From: Lumbricus rubellus
Lineage: Eukaryota > Annelida > Clitellata > Crassiclitellata > Lumbricidae
DNA: 64,000 nt
Assembly (NCBI GenBank): GCA_945859605.1
Contig: OX243822.1
Location: 15,659,662 to 15,723,661, forward strand
Direction: 5' to 3'
In this document: piece by piece, positions 54,992-64,000 of the stretch
Layout of the letters: each line of letters opens with the position of its first letter
How positions within the stretch are numbered: the first letter of the stretch is position 1
The notes under the pieces: model-generated
What the model saw: the letters and a program-made list of their open reading frames with translations, nothing else
What the model was told of the DNA's origin: nothing
The model's database searches: none
Position numbers and translations under genes: made by a program

Positions 54992-56310
54992 ATGCCATCT
55001 GCAATGCAACTGGTTCAGCATGGTGAAGGACTTCCCGTTCCGGATCTACCGAAAGAATTTGTCACTGATTCAGATGATGATGAGGGAAGCGACTTCAGTT
55101 TCTTCGCAGCCTTCAACATCCATGATGATCCAATAGATCTGCCACTGTGCACCATCTGCGCCACACATTCTGACTCAAGGTGAACTGAACGATCCTGTTC
55201 GCGACCTGGACCTATCCAGGGCCAAGGCGGAGTTACTTGGATCAAGACTTACAAGAATGGAATCTTCTACAGGATTTAAATGCCCGAGTAACATCGTTTC
55301 GCACTCGTCATGGGCAGTTTGAGAAAAATTTCACCAAGGAAGATGACCTTGTCTTCTGCTCCGATGTAGATTTTTTGATGAATGTCCACGGAATCAAACA
55401 TTACCATCAAGAATGGCGAATACTCGTAGACTCCACGAAATTGAGTCTCAAAGCAGTGTTGCAGCATAATGGAAACCAACATCCATTCCGTTCGGCCATG
55501 CTGTCCTATAGTGAAGGAACCTATGACAACCTATATGTAAACACTTGTGGAATGCTGTTCAATACATGTAGTAGGTATGGGTGGCATCTCTGTTGTGACT
55601 TGAAGGTGTACTGGGTCTCTTGATGAGTCTGTAGCTTGGATATACATGTACTGAGCATTGAGCAATGCTGTTTACTATGTGAATAGGACAGTCGAGCAAC
55701 TTGCCAAGCAAGGACTTTGCACTAAGTCAGAAGAAACTGGCATGGGAGGAAATCTCTGATCGTCGGAGATAAGTACATGCAGGCTATGTGCAACACCTAG
55801 CAATGGTTGAAACCCAGAAAAATCCTGTTATCGTCGCGAAACACCAAACTCAGTGTGATGAAGAACGTAATATAATTCATGTACCGGACTAGATAAGCTT
55901 TCTGGTGCTTGTATGTCAAATTCCTTGACGAAGCAATAATTAAAGAGGGCATTTTTGTTGGTCCTCAGATCGGTCAGCTATTCTGAGAGGAGATGTTCAA
56001 CAACCTGCTTCAGGGTGACGAGAAACAAGCTTCGGACGCATTTCATCTGGTGTTAACTAACTTCTTCAGTAATGGCAGGGCAGAAAACTACAAGGACTTG
56101 GTTTAGTAAATGTTGTATGACTCTATGTATTTCAAAGTTGGCTGCAATGTGTCCTGAAAGATCCACTTCTTCGTTCCCAATTGGATTATTCCCCATCAAC
56201 TGCAGCATTGATATAGTGATGAGGACGGTGAACGCTTACACGAAGATGTTGCTGTCATGGAAAACAATAATCAGTACATGTACATTATGTTGGATGACTA
56301 TTATACGCTT
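54992..56310 (+). pseudogene. Multiply frameshifted copy of a conserved unknown protein family
   Basis: Successive frames give LPKEFVTDSDDDEGSDFSFF, RDLDLSRAKAELLGSRL, then LQEWNLLQDLNARVTSFRTR, EWRILVDSTKLSLKAVLQHN and WHLCCDLKV. Later pieces read AIIKEGIFVGPQIGQLF, NGRAENYKDLV and GERLHEDVAVMENNNQYMY. From memory, this order (lsrskaELLgSrLqew, WRlfiDSsKrSLKaVLlHNGn, GiFvGPQIr, GErfHqDi) belongs to an uncharacterised family repeated in many invertebrate genomes. At least five frame changes and several stops show a dead copy. Function unknown. Confidence 0.6.
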
Positions 56311-56317
56311 ACTATGT

Positions 56318-56525
56318 TGGGCGCTGTGGTGTAGGGGTATATTCAGTGCCTTTGAGTAGCAAGGTTTTGGGTTTCAATCCACCTCAAGTCGCCGCATAGG
56401 GACCCTGAACAAATCCTTCACTCGTAGTTGCTCGTGCGCTTCATGAAACTCCGATTCAGTGTCCGCGCAGATCGGGAGCGCCTCAGATTAGATTCCTGAA
56501 GGGGCGGTGTAACAAGTGCTCATAC
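56318..56525 (+). mobile_element. SINE family A, diverged copy
   Basis: The head has TGGTGTAGGGG in the A-box position and GGTTTCAATCC in the B-box position. The body and 'ggggcggtgtaacaagtgc' end are recognisable. It directly abuts the pseudogene at 54,992-56,310. Confidence 0.8.
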
Positions 56526-56864
56526 ATACATAGGCCAACTTGGACGTTCACCGGAGATAATCCTGAGCAGTTGTACAAGAGACGGTGGAAAGTAGAAGCA
56601 AATTTTACTGGTACAAATGTCATTATGTAGCCTACGCATTGTTCTATTAATAGAAACTCTTGAAGATTTCAGAGAAACAGGAGCCAATTATGAAATTTCA
56701 TTGTCATATTCGTGTTCAGCACCCTGAAATCTTTAAGAAATTGCAAATTTCATGTCAAAGGCAAAACTTTTATGAAAATTTGTTGTCCAGTAATTATTAT
56801 TTCGTCGTAGCAATCGGTCGCCCAATCGTCAATCTATGGCTGAATATTACAAGACGCGGCATCG

Positions 56865-57035
56865 GCGATGGGGGCGGTGGCGGCGGCGATGGGATGGCGG
56901 CGATGGGTGGAGTGGGCGATGGGGTGGAGGGAGCGATGGGGTGGAGGGGGCGATGGGGTGGAGGGGGCGATGGGGTGGAGGGAGCGATGGGGTGGAGGGG
57001 GGCGATAGGTGGAGGCGGCGTCGGCGGCGACGGTG
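56865..57035. repeat. GGGGTGGAGGGAGCGAT minisatellite
   Basis: G-rich units of 15-18 bp. Gly/Asp/Trp-rich frames on both strands derive from it. Confidence 0.9.
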
Positions 57036-57169
57036 CTCGCGTTTAACTGCCTTCATAAAAGTGTATGATGACGCAGGTGGCCGAAGAGGCTGGTGCAGTC
57101 GTCAGAGGCAGCGAGAATCATTTGAGGGCAAGACGAAGAGAGATTGCCACTGGTCGACTGTCATTGACG

Positions 57170-57285
57170 AGGACGGAAGAACGGAAGGACGGACGGACGA
57201 AAGGACGGACGGACGGACGAAAGGACGGACGGACGGACGAAAGGACGAAAGGATGGAAGGACGGAAGGACGGAAGGACTCACACA
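57170..57285. repeat. (GGAC)n / GGACGAAA repeat
   Basis: Tandem ggacggacggacgaaa and ggaaggac units produce the 'TDGRTDGRTK'-like plus-strand frame. Confidence 0.92.
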
Positions 57286-57979
57286 GTCACTAACAGCACG
57301 ATTACACGGTGTTCTTCTGTCATACAACAAGCGCATCTGGGGTGGGTAAGGCGGGGAAGAGGAGCAGTAAAACAGACAGAGGCCGACAGACAGACTGATA
57401 GCCTGAAAGAGTGATATAGTCTTACAGATGGATGGACATACAATGTCATACAGCGACAATTAAAATGACAGAAACTGCAGTCTGCATGCAGAATCGCAGT
57501 CACGTAAAAAAAGAGGACATGAGAACAGACGGCCTTCAGACAAATTAACGCCTACGATTCAACAGCAGGGACACTGTAAGTCACGGCAAGTCATTTGAGT
57601 CGATTTGACGTAGGCCCATATTGTCTATTTTACTCTTTAACTGCCTTACGATCTGCCAAAAATTCTATAGGCCTACAATTTGTAATGTCTTCCTTGTATT
57701 TAATTTCTTTGACCTGCTGAATAACTCCCATGACCCTGATGTGACATGCTGAAATCGTAGGCCTTTTGGCTATTCCTGGTGTCTCCGTTGGTCAATAGGG
57801 GCCTACCTAGAAATTCGACACGTTCGTCGTTTACAATGAAGTTCACAAATCTGGTTAGGCAATTTGGTAATAGGGCCTATATTTGGATTAGTTATTGAGA
57901 TCTAGTTTTCACGTCATAAACATCGATATCTTTAATTAGAATAGAATAGCGCTAGCGGGGCTGATCGAGACATAACAAT

Positions 57980-58287
57980 CAAAGCCGTAGCCAAGATTTC
58001 ATATGGGGGTGGATCACGTTGATGAGTGTTTACTCGACCGTGAGAAAACCGACAAACAACCGCATCAACTGAATAAGGAGTTTGAAGAATCGTCGTGAGC
58101 TCTCATGCATAGCGGTTCTGCATGGACGGTCAATACATTACACACTGTTGTTCTTAGTACTTATTACATCATATGCTATAGGCCTGTATAGTAAATGCAT
58201 TATTTCATTTTACAGTATTTCATTTTAGGGTGTTCAAAGTTCAAACACCCAATACACCCCATAGCAGCCTAGCTACTGCATGTCTTT
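57980..58287. mobile_element. hAT-type MITE, relative of 43,663-43,985
   Basis: It starts CAAAGCCGTAGCCAAG and ends with a decayed inverse copy. Exact 8-bp TSD ataacaat (57,972-57,979 and 58,288-58,295). Confidence 0.82.
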
Positions 58288-58329
58288 ATAACAATAATAA
58301 TTTTCGTTTATTGATAATCCGGTTATCAA

Positions 58330-58462
58330 TATGACATGGATGGATAACATTCGATCCTGGACTGGAATGACGATGGAGCAGATCACGAGAAGCACGGAGG
58401 ATCGACAGGAATGGAGAAGAATAGTTCATGATGCGGCCAACCCTCGCTGCGAGGACGGTTGA
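58330..58462 (+). mobile_element. LINE 3' end fragment
   Basis: The frame reads TWMDNIRSWTGMTMEQITRS, then DRQEWRRIVHDAANPRCEDG and a stop. This is the last about 45 residues of a LINE RT tail. Confidence 0.8.
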
Positions 58463-58465
58463 AGA

Positions 58466-60071
58466 ACAGAACAGAACAGATAATCCGGTTGACAGACCGC
58501 AACCGGTTACACTATTAGGCCTATAGGTGTAGGTCTACAGCTATGCAAGTAGGACTAAGGAACAGGGCCATATATCATTTCCGTCTATTATAAACACTGT
58601 GTCTAGACGGTAATGGCTGCACACATGGGCGGAGACTTAGGGGGACAAGGGGACGGTTTCCTAAATGAATATGGTTGGGACGGTCCATGCATCTTCCTCC
58701 CCCCAATCGTTAAGTGTCAGGACATGGACATTATTGTTATAAATAAAGTAGCTAGGCTGCTAGGGGGTGTATTGGGTGTTTGAACACCCTAAAATATCCC
58801 CCGTATAGTCTAGACCGGTTAATTCCATCCGCGGGGATAGACTAATTCATCTCCCCGGATAGCTTTCAGGAGGGGATAGAATATCACGTGACACCGGCCC
58901 ACGCCTGATGGCAGAGAGGTGAAGAAGAAGAACCAACAGCATGTTTTCGAAAGATATAGTTTTGCCCGCAGATTCTGCTAACTTTACAGCAACTTCAATG
59001 AGTATGCATAGGCTATTATGGCTCTAAAAGGCTGGTTTATTGCTTAATTAATTTTCGGCTGAGCTTAATGAGTATTAACGATAATAAGAACGCTTAGAGC
59101 CAATAAGTAAATTCGAGTTGATTTCTCTTCTTCTCTTCTCTTCGAGTTGCTTTCTCTATCGTTGTATAATAGTGAGAACCGGAGGCACGAGCGACGCCGT
59201 GGGCTAATTAATCTCTCATCAGCATCCATCTTGTTTCCCGTGACGTCAGCCTCGAGTCTTTGCATTCTTCGCTGAAAGTCTGAACTCTTTGCACCGCGTT
59301 CTGCTCAGTAGGTTACTGTAGTCATGAACCAGTATACCCTGCGTGATATTGATTCCAATATTGTTATAAATTTCATTTTGGGCTTGATCAGTGCATGTGG
59401 ATCGGTATTATTCAGACAGGATATAATTATAAAAGATATGAAAATTACCAAGATTTTGAAGAGTTAGAAGTTATCGGATTACGTGGAAAACCCCGCGTCG
59501 ATGTCGCAGGGAATTGAATTGTTGTCTAATAACACACACCACCGTGCACCTACATAATTTGCGATTAAGACAAGACCGTTTGTATAACATGACACCGTGG
59601 ATTAGTGGGGTGGTGATCAACCGCCCCTTGGTACTACTTGCTCTGTTTTGTCAGCCCTTCTAATTTAGTTCACCGAACGAATTTGAGCTGACAACATCGC
59701 AAAAACACGTGTAATTTGTGTTAAATATTAAACCTGTTGTTTGATGTATGATTAGGTATTTAGAAGATGACATATCACAGAAAACGACTTTCCGATTGAG
59801 CCGTTCCATGAGACTCTGGTGGTGTTATATAAATGTCTTTCGACGTCTGTCTACCTGCCCATGTCTCCGGTCGTTACCGCTAAGACCAACTTATTGAACT
59901 TGTGTCGATGTTACGCCATTCATTGCTATTCATAGCTTTTCGCGCGCGCACCACCTTCTCATTTGCTTTACAACGTCGTCGCTTTCGTCATAAATCGTTG
60001 TCATGGCAACGGCTATAAACAATTTGATAATTTAAAGTCTAATAAACTTTGCTTTATTAAATTCATTCTGG
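58466..60071. other. No gene supported
   Basis: It includes a partial GGCGGAGACT-type MITE end (58,625-58,700) and a partial inverse of the 57,980 MITE (58,747-58,800). The rest, up to the LTR element, shows no coding blocks. Confidence 0.45.
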
Positions 60072-60076
60072 CACAC

Positions 60077-60448
60077 TGTCACGTATCACCGTCGTGACAC
60101 GTGGACGATCCTTCCGCCGATCCTTGGCCCATCCTCGTGCTGACGATCCTTCTTGGTTGCTGGCGCCCTCTGGTGTTTCCTGATGGTAGCTGGAGGGGCG
60201 TCAGCGACTAGTCAGTCTGCTGACCGCTGCCGACGTGTCTGGACGAAGGCTGGAGCGAGAGGGAAGGGACTCGGAGGAAAGACTGTCTTGGAGAACTGCG
60301 ACGATTTATTAAACTTATGTTACTGTCGACGCCTAAAGAAAGGCTATTTCTGTTTGAATATATTAGAAGTATAATAACGAAGACGTGTTGAAGTTTATGA
60401 TAGTAAAAGAACCTGGTGAATCGACGCAGTTAAAGGGTCGATGTCACA
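60077..60448 (+). repeat. 5' LTR
   Basis: It contains the internal inverted pair TGTCACG/CGTGACA near its start and a 73-codon frame (60,153-60,374) that is duplicated in the 3' LTR. That frame has no recognised function. Confidence 0.95.
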
Positions 60449-60450
60449 TT

Positions 60451-60466
60451 TGGCGCAGCCGTACAG
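60451..60466 (+). promoter_or_regulatory. Primer-binding site
   Basis: TGGCGCAGCCGTACAG starts two bases after the LTR. TGG complements the CCA end of a tRNA; I cannot name the tRNA. Confidence 0.75.
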
Positions 60467-60632
60467 AAACACGCAGTCTTCACGTTAGAGGTGAGTCACT
60501 TCATTCCGCCATTTATCGGGTTTAATCTGGCTCCAGCCGAGAATAGGGATAATTTGAGTGTATGTGCATTGCAGGGTGTGTTATTTTGTGTTTGTTTTTC
60601 GCGGTGTCGATCTATTTGTGCGGTCCGTTATT

Positions 60633-63071
60633 ATGGAGAAATTAACTTTGGTGCAGTTGGAGCGAGTTAAGAAGCTGTCGACGAACGCTTTGCGGGAAAA
60701 ATTGATTGCGCTTGGTGTTGAGGAGGAGTTGGTTTGGGAAATGGTCCGAGAGCAACTGTTGGATAGTTGGGCGGAACGTGTGGCGTCCGGGACCGATAGG
60801 CCAGTGTCTGTGGGTAAGTCTGCAGCGGACTTTGAGAGGGAGAAGTCGGCGTTTGCGAGAGCCGAGTTTGAAGAGGAAAGACGTCTATGGGTGATAGACC
60901 AGAAGTGTCGGGAAGAAGAACAGGAACGACAGGACCGAGAACGAGCATTGCAGATGCTAGAATTCAATCGCAAGATGGAGCTTCGGACAGCAGACGGAGT
61001 TCAACGAGCAGCTAAATTACAAGAGAGAGAATTATTCCTTGAGACAGAACGGGTTAGGGTAGCAGTTCAACAAGCAGCTAAAGTGCAAGAGATGGAATTA
61101 TTCAGGGAGTCAGAACGAGTTAGGTTAGCGGACGAGAGAAATAAACGAGAGGCTGCATTGAAAGAAAGAGAAATACAGTTCATGGCTGAATTTAGGGCCC
61201 GAGAGTTATTCTTTGAGACAGAACGAGTTCGAATCACAGAGGAAAGAAATAGACGCGAGGCTGAATTGAAAGAGAGAGAAATACAGCTAGCTGCAGAGAT
61301 TGCTAAGGCGGAGGAAGAAGACAAGAGGGAGACTGAGTTGCAAGAAAGAGCATTGTTGCGTATAGCGGAGTTGAGAGACAGAGAATTTCAGCAGAATGAA
61401 GATGAGTCTAGGATATACAGTGACGTGATGGGGACAAATGGGGCAAATTTTGTTGGAGGCCGACCCAAGGGTGATTATTTTGGACGACCAGTCCAGCGCT
61501 TTGAGGGCAATTGTGGTAGGGGTGGAAATAATTCTTTTCGCCCGTATCCCCCGAAATTTCAGGGGGGACATTCGAGCCCAGCACCCAGGGGTGGGGCTGG
61601 TAGAAAACCTAAGAGGTGTCGCATTTGCGGCAGCATGTTTCTGTTATGTTACTTGTTCCATTCGAACCCAGCTTCCAGGGGTGGGTCTTGTAGAAAACCT
61701 AACAGGTGTCGCATTTGTGGCAGCATTTTTCATTTACAGGCTTCTTGCGATCAGGTTAGAAACGAAGGACAGAGGTCTGAGGGGTCACAATATGTGCGAC
61801 GTATTCATGCATGTACCACTGACAGGGGCTGGCAGGGAAAGCCATTTCATTCTCCTAGTGTGGGGATTAATGATGGGATTCAAAATTCCCAACTGGAGCA
61901 GGCAAATGAGCCACACGGGGCATTGCAGTACGTTGACCCAGTTTCTGCTGAAAGAGAAATTGATTGTTTACCTGTGGGGGTGGGTGTAATCAAAGCATAC
62001 GATGTTCCCAGGTTAAACTATGTAAATGTTCATGTTGCTGGCGAAACAGGGTGTGGTTTTCAAGTTGTATCTGCATTGGTTGATGGTGGGGCAGAGGTAG
62101 CAGTTGCAAAACTGAGCACCATAGAAAACCTTGGACATGTAGAGCACATTGGTTCTACTGCATTGTGTGGCATAGAATGTGCACCTGTTACTGCAGATCG
62201 GGATAGATTGTACATTGGTGTTGATCATAAGTGTGATATGGCGATGAATGGTGATTTTTGTGAGCAGTGGCTACCAGTCACATGTGCTGTGTGTGCAGAA
62301 GCCGATGATTCTTTGGTACTTACTGCGAGTAATGTTGAACAATTGCATTCGTGTTCTTATCAGTGTAATGCTGTAATGCAGAAGGTAGGCCTAACTGGTG
62401 AACTCGATCTTGATCATGATCGAACTAATCCAGTCTGTGCCAACACAGTGGTTGATGATTACGAGGATGGTGAACTGTTAACAACTAACATTGTTGACAT
62501 TAAGCATGATGATCGAAATGATAATAGCATTGTTGTAATGGATATTGTTGATCTGCATGATACTGACTCTATCACGAATGATCATACTGTGTTGACTGAT
62601 AATAACAGTGTGGCGATGGATCATGTTGATACTAACTCTGTAACGAGTGATCAGACTAAGTTGGATGATACGCACACGTTTACCATTGATCCTGGTGATC
62701 TGAGCAGTGTTACGTTTAGTCATGTGAAGTCATCTATAGCCAAGATGGATGCAGGCTATACTCAGCCATGGTCTCCGTATGGGGCTTTTGTCATGTGGGA
62801 TTTGAGGGAAATTCCCAATGAAACCAGTGGGGTAGCACCTTGGTTACTCGTAATTGGTCGATTGCCTCGTGAACCTTTAGCAGAGCTAAATGAAACGTGG
62901 TGTGGTGTACGTGAGTTTCCACTAGACTTAGACAAACCACCTTGGGAATACCTGAAAGATTTACATGCACGATATGGCGAGGGTGGTGTACATGTACCTT
63001 TGGCCATGATGTATTGTTGCTTCAGTGTCTTGTTGCTGTTGCATTTCATATGTTACACATGCAAGATGTGA
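60633..63071 (+). CDS. Gag-like polyprotein with degenerate protease-like region
   Basis: The frame opens at 60,558, but ATG 60,633 (MEKLTLVQLERVKKL) is the likely start, being typical of Gypsy gags. Residues about 70-260 form a charged coiled coil with repeated ELFxETERVRxxxER units. About 330-400 is Gly/Arg-rich with two zinc-knuckle units 90 bp apart. The second is a good CCHC (CRICGSIFHLQASC), the first is degenerate. Around 62,082 lies ALVDGGAEVAVAK, resembling retropepsin but with DGG instead of D-S/T-G. A Thr/Asp/Asn-rich segment follows, then GRLPREPLAELNETWCG near 62,860, resembling the Gypsy integrase tail. An internal deletion that kept the frame explains the protease-to-integrase-tail jump. 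Confidence 0.8.
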   Translation: MEKLTLVQLERVKKLSTNALREKLIALGVEEELVWEMVREQLLDSWAERVASGTDRPVSVGKSAADFEREKSAFARAEFEEERRLWVIDQKCREEEQERQDRERALQMLEFNRKMELRTADGVQRAAKLQERELFLETERVRVAVQQAAKVQEMELFRESERVRLADERNKREAALKEREIQFMAEFRARELFFETERVRITEERNRREAELKEREIQLAAEIAKAEEEDKRETELQERALLRIAELRDREFQQNEDESRIYSDVMGTNGANFVGGRPKGDYFGRPVQRFEGNCGRGGNNSFRPYPPKFQGGHSSPAPRGGAGRKPKRCRICGSMFLLCYLFHSNPASRGGSCRKPNRCRICGSIFHLQASCDQVRNEGQRSEGSQYVRRIHACTTDRGWQGKPFHSPSVGINDGIQNSQLEQANEPHGALQYVDPVSAEREIDCLPVGVGVIKAYDVPRLNYVNVHVAGETGCGFQVVSALVDGGAEVAVAKLSTIENLGHVEHIGSTALCGIECAPVTADRDRLYIGVDHKCDMAMNGDFCEQWLPVTCAVCAEADDSLVLTASNVEQLHSCSYQCNAVMQKVGLTGELDLDHDRTNPVCANTVVDDYEDGELLTTNIVDIKHDDRNDNSIVVMDIVDLHDTDSITNDHTVLTDNNSVAMDHVDTNSVTSDQTKLDDTHTFTIDPGDLSSVTFSHVKSSIAKMDAGYTQPWSPYGAFVMWDLREIPNETSGVAPWLLVIGRLPREPLAELNETWCGVREFPLDLDKPPWEYLKDLHARYGEGGVHVPLAMMYCCFSVLLLLHFICYTCKM

Positions 63072-63615
63072 TTCATCGTATTGTTGGGACGATTTGCAGA
63101 CGAGTGTATGATGCTTACAGTAGATATTGGCAAACAGCCATCAAGGCATCTGAACAATGGTTATTTTATTCATCATGCATGACGCTGACCCAGTTGGTCG
63201 ATTAAGTAGTAATGCATTTATGTGTACAGCACATTTTTAGTTGGCTGACAGTAGTCAAGTCACGGGTTGTATTAGCGACTACTTGTTGTTTCATTTAAGG
63301 TTTTTGTTGGTGATAATGATAGAGTTGCGAGATGTTTTGCTAGCTAATAGTTAAGTTAGATAAGTTAGGCAAGACTTTAGTGTACAGTTTAGTATTTAGA
63401 GGCAAGATGCATGTTTTTTTTAACACTTTACCTGATGGGGCCAGATTAGACTAATGGCCGGATGGAGTGTACTCTGTAGGGTTTAGTTATTAGTTTACTT
63501 AATGTGTTTATGTTTGGTTTCTGTTGCATCTTCCGGTGTGCTCGTTGTCAATGGTCGGTTGGTTCGGAGGATGTTCTGTCCGTTCCAGCCAGAAGCATCC
63601 TCTTGTGATGGGAGG
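63072..63615 (+). other. 3' untranslated part of the LTR element with polypurine tract
   Basis: No conserved frame. 'gatgggagg' at 63,607-63,615 abuts the 3' LTR and serves as the polypurine tract. Confidence 0.65.
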
Positions 63616-63987
63616 TGTCACGTATCACCGTCGTGACACGTGGACGATCCTTCCGCCGATCCTTGGCCCATCCTCGTGCTGACGATCCTTCTTGGTTGCT
63701 GGCGCCCTCTGGTGTTTCCTGATGGTAGCTGGAGGGGCGTCAGCGACTAGTCAGTCTGCTGACCGCTGCCGACGTGTCTGGACGAAGGCTGGAGCGAGAG
63801 GGAAGGGACTCGGAGGAAAGACTGTCTTGGAGAACTGCGACGATTTATTAAACTTATGTTACTGTCGACGCCTAAAGAAAGGCTATTTCTGTTTGAATAT
63901 ATTAGAAGTATAATAACGAAGACGTGTTGAAGTTTATGATAGTAAAAGAACCTGGTGAATCGACGCAGTTAAAGGGTCGATGTCACA
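63616..63987 (+). repeat. 3' LTR
   Basis: It matches the 5' LTR at a constant offset of 3,539 bp with no difference seen, followed by the cacac duplication. Confidence 0.95.
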
Positions 63988-64000
63988 CACACGCAGTTTG

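Larger units (their letters stand above)
60077..63987 (+). mobile_element. LTR retrotransposon, gag-only (TR-GAG type, Gypsy-derived)
   Basis: Two LTRs of 372 bp (60,077-60,448 and 63,616-63,987) show no difference by eye. They begin TGTCACG and end TGTCACA, with 5-bp TSD cacac (60,072-60,076 and 63,988-63,992). Internal length is 3,167 bp. A primer-binding site follows the 5' LTR and a purine tract precedes the 3' LTR. There is one long ORF and no reverse transcriptase, RNase H or integrase catalytic core. It therefore depends on another element for mobility, and its matching LTRs indicate recent insertion. Confidence 0.93.

Overview
ORGANISM. The window looks like animal nuclear DNA, probably from a marine invertebrate. 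Genes are split by introns with GT..AG borders, tRNA-derived SINEs carry A and B boxes, and DNA transposons (hAT, Tc1/mariner, piggyBac-like), LINE tails, an LTR element and a MULE are packed together. There is no operon or CRISPR array. The density of hAT-type MITEs and the dispersed octamer TAGGCCTA suggest, but do not prove, an echinoderm- or hemichordate-like genome. All reading was by eye. LAYOUT 1: 1-22,000 is a shattered multicopy gene cluster. Two kinds of coding fragment are interleaved. (a) Exons of a compact ubiquitin-specific protease (USP/UCH, C19-type deubiquitinase) fold: a Cys-box exon starting at the catalytic Cys, an 'AFAQLFRELW' exon, a 'REEDAGEVF' exon, a 'LPNV..RLDYPIKL' exon and a 'YDLYA..GHYWA.CRN' His-box exon. 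(b) R-S-E type mono-ADP-ribosyltransferase (ART) exons on both strands. A tandem duplication with an 8,028-bp period (1-6,717 and 8,029-14,758) is nearly identical between its copies. A third, more diverged set of USP exons at 18,309-21,798 has compatible splice phases and is the best surviving gene model, but its His exon appears frameshifted. A LINE RT fragment interrupts the cluster at about 17.2 kb. LAYOUT 2: 22,000-29,200 holds small TTAA-flanked MITEs, a piggyBac-like element with a mariner nested in it, a foldback element, SINEs, and minus-strand exons. One exon encodes the C-terminal half of a SET domain (KMT5A/Set8-like). Two others form a clean first-exon/second-exon pair with an E-box-rich upstream region. 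LAYOUT 3: 29,500-43,990 is transposon-on-transposon. A hAT-type element (29,536-36,295) contains an inverted copy of its own family (29,967-33,699), which contains another hAT (30,305-32,550) and a mariner (32,627-33,593). The hAT insertions have exact 8-bp target-site duplications and the mariner has TA flanks. Several MITEs, SINEs, a (CCCCT)n tract and a Tc1 remnant follow. LAYOUT 4: 44,068-46,633 is a decayed FLYWCH + MULE transposase gene (minus strand) with a LINE tail between its exons. From 46.7 to 58.5 kb there are SINEs with clear target-site duplications, microsatellites, LINE tails and a heavily broken copy of a conserved unknown protein family (about 55.0-56.3 kb). LAYOUT 5: 60,077-63,987 is a young LTR retrotransposon with apparently identical 372-bp LTRs and a cacac target-site duplication. 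Its single long ORF is gag-like, with a degenerate protease-like motif and an integrase-tail-like end but no RT, so it is probably non-autonomous. HOW THE GENES WORK TOGETHER. Only the USP/ART cluster suggests a shared theme (ubiquitin removal and ADP-ribosylation), and almost every copy seen is broken or rearranged, so a functional link is a hypothesis. Everything else is mobile-element sequence or isolated exons.
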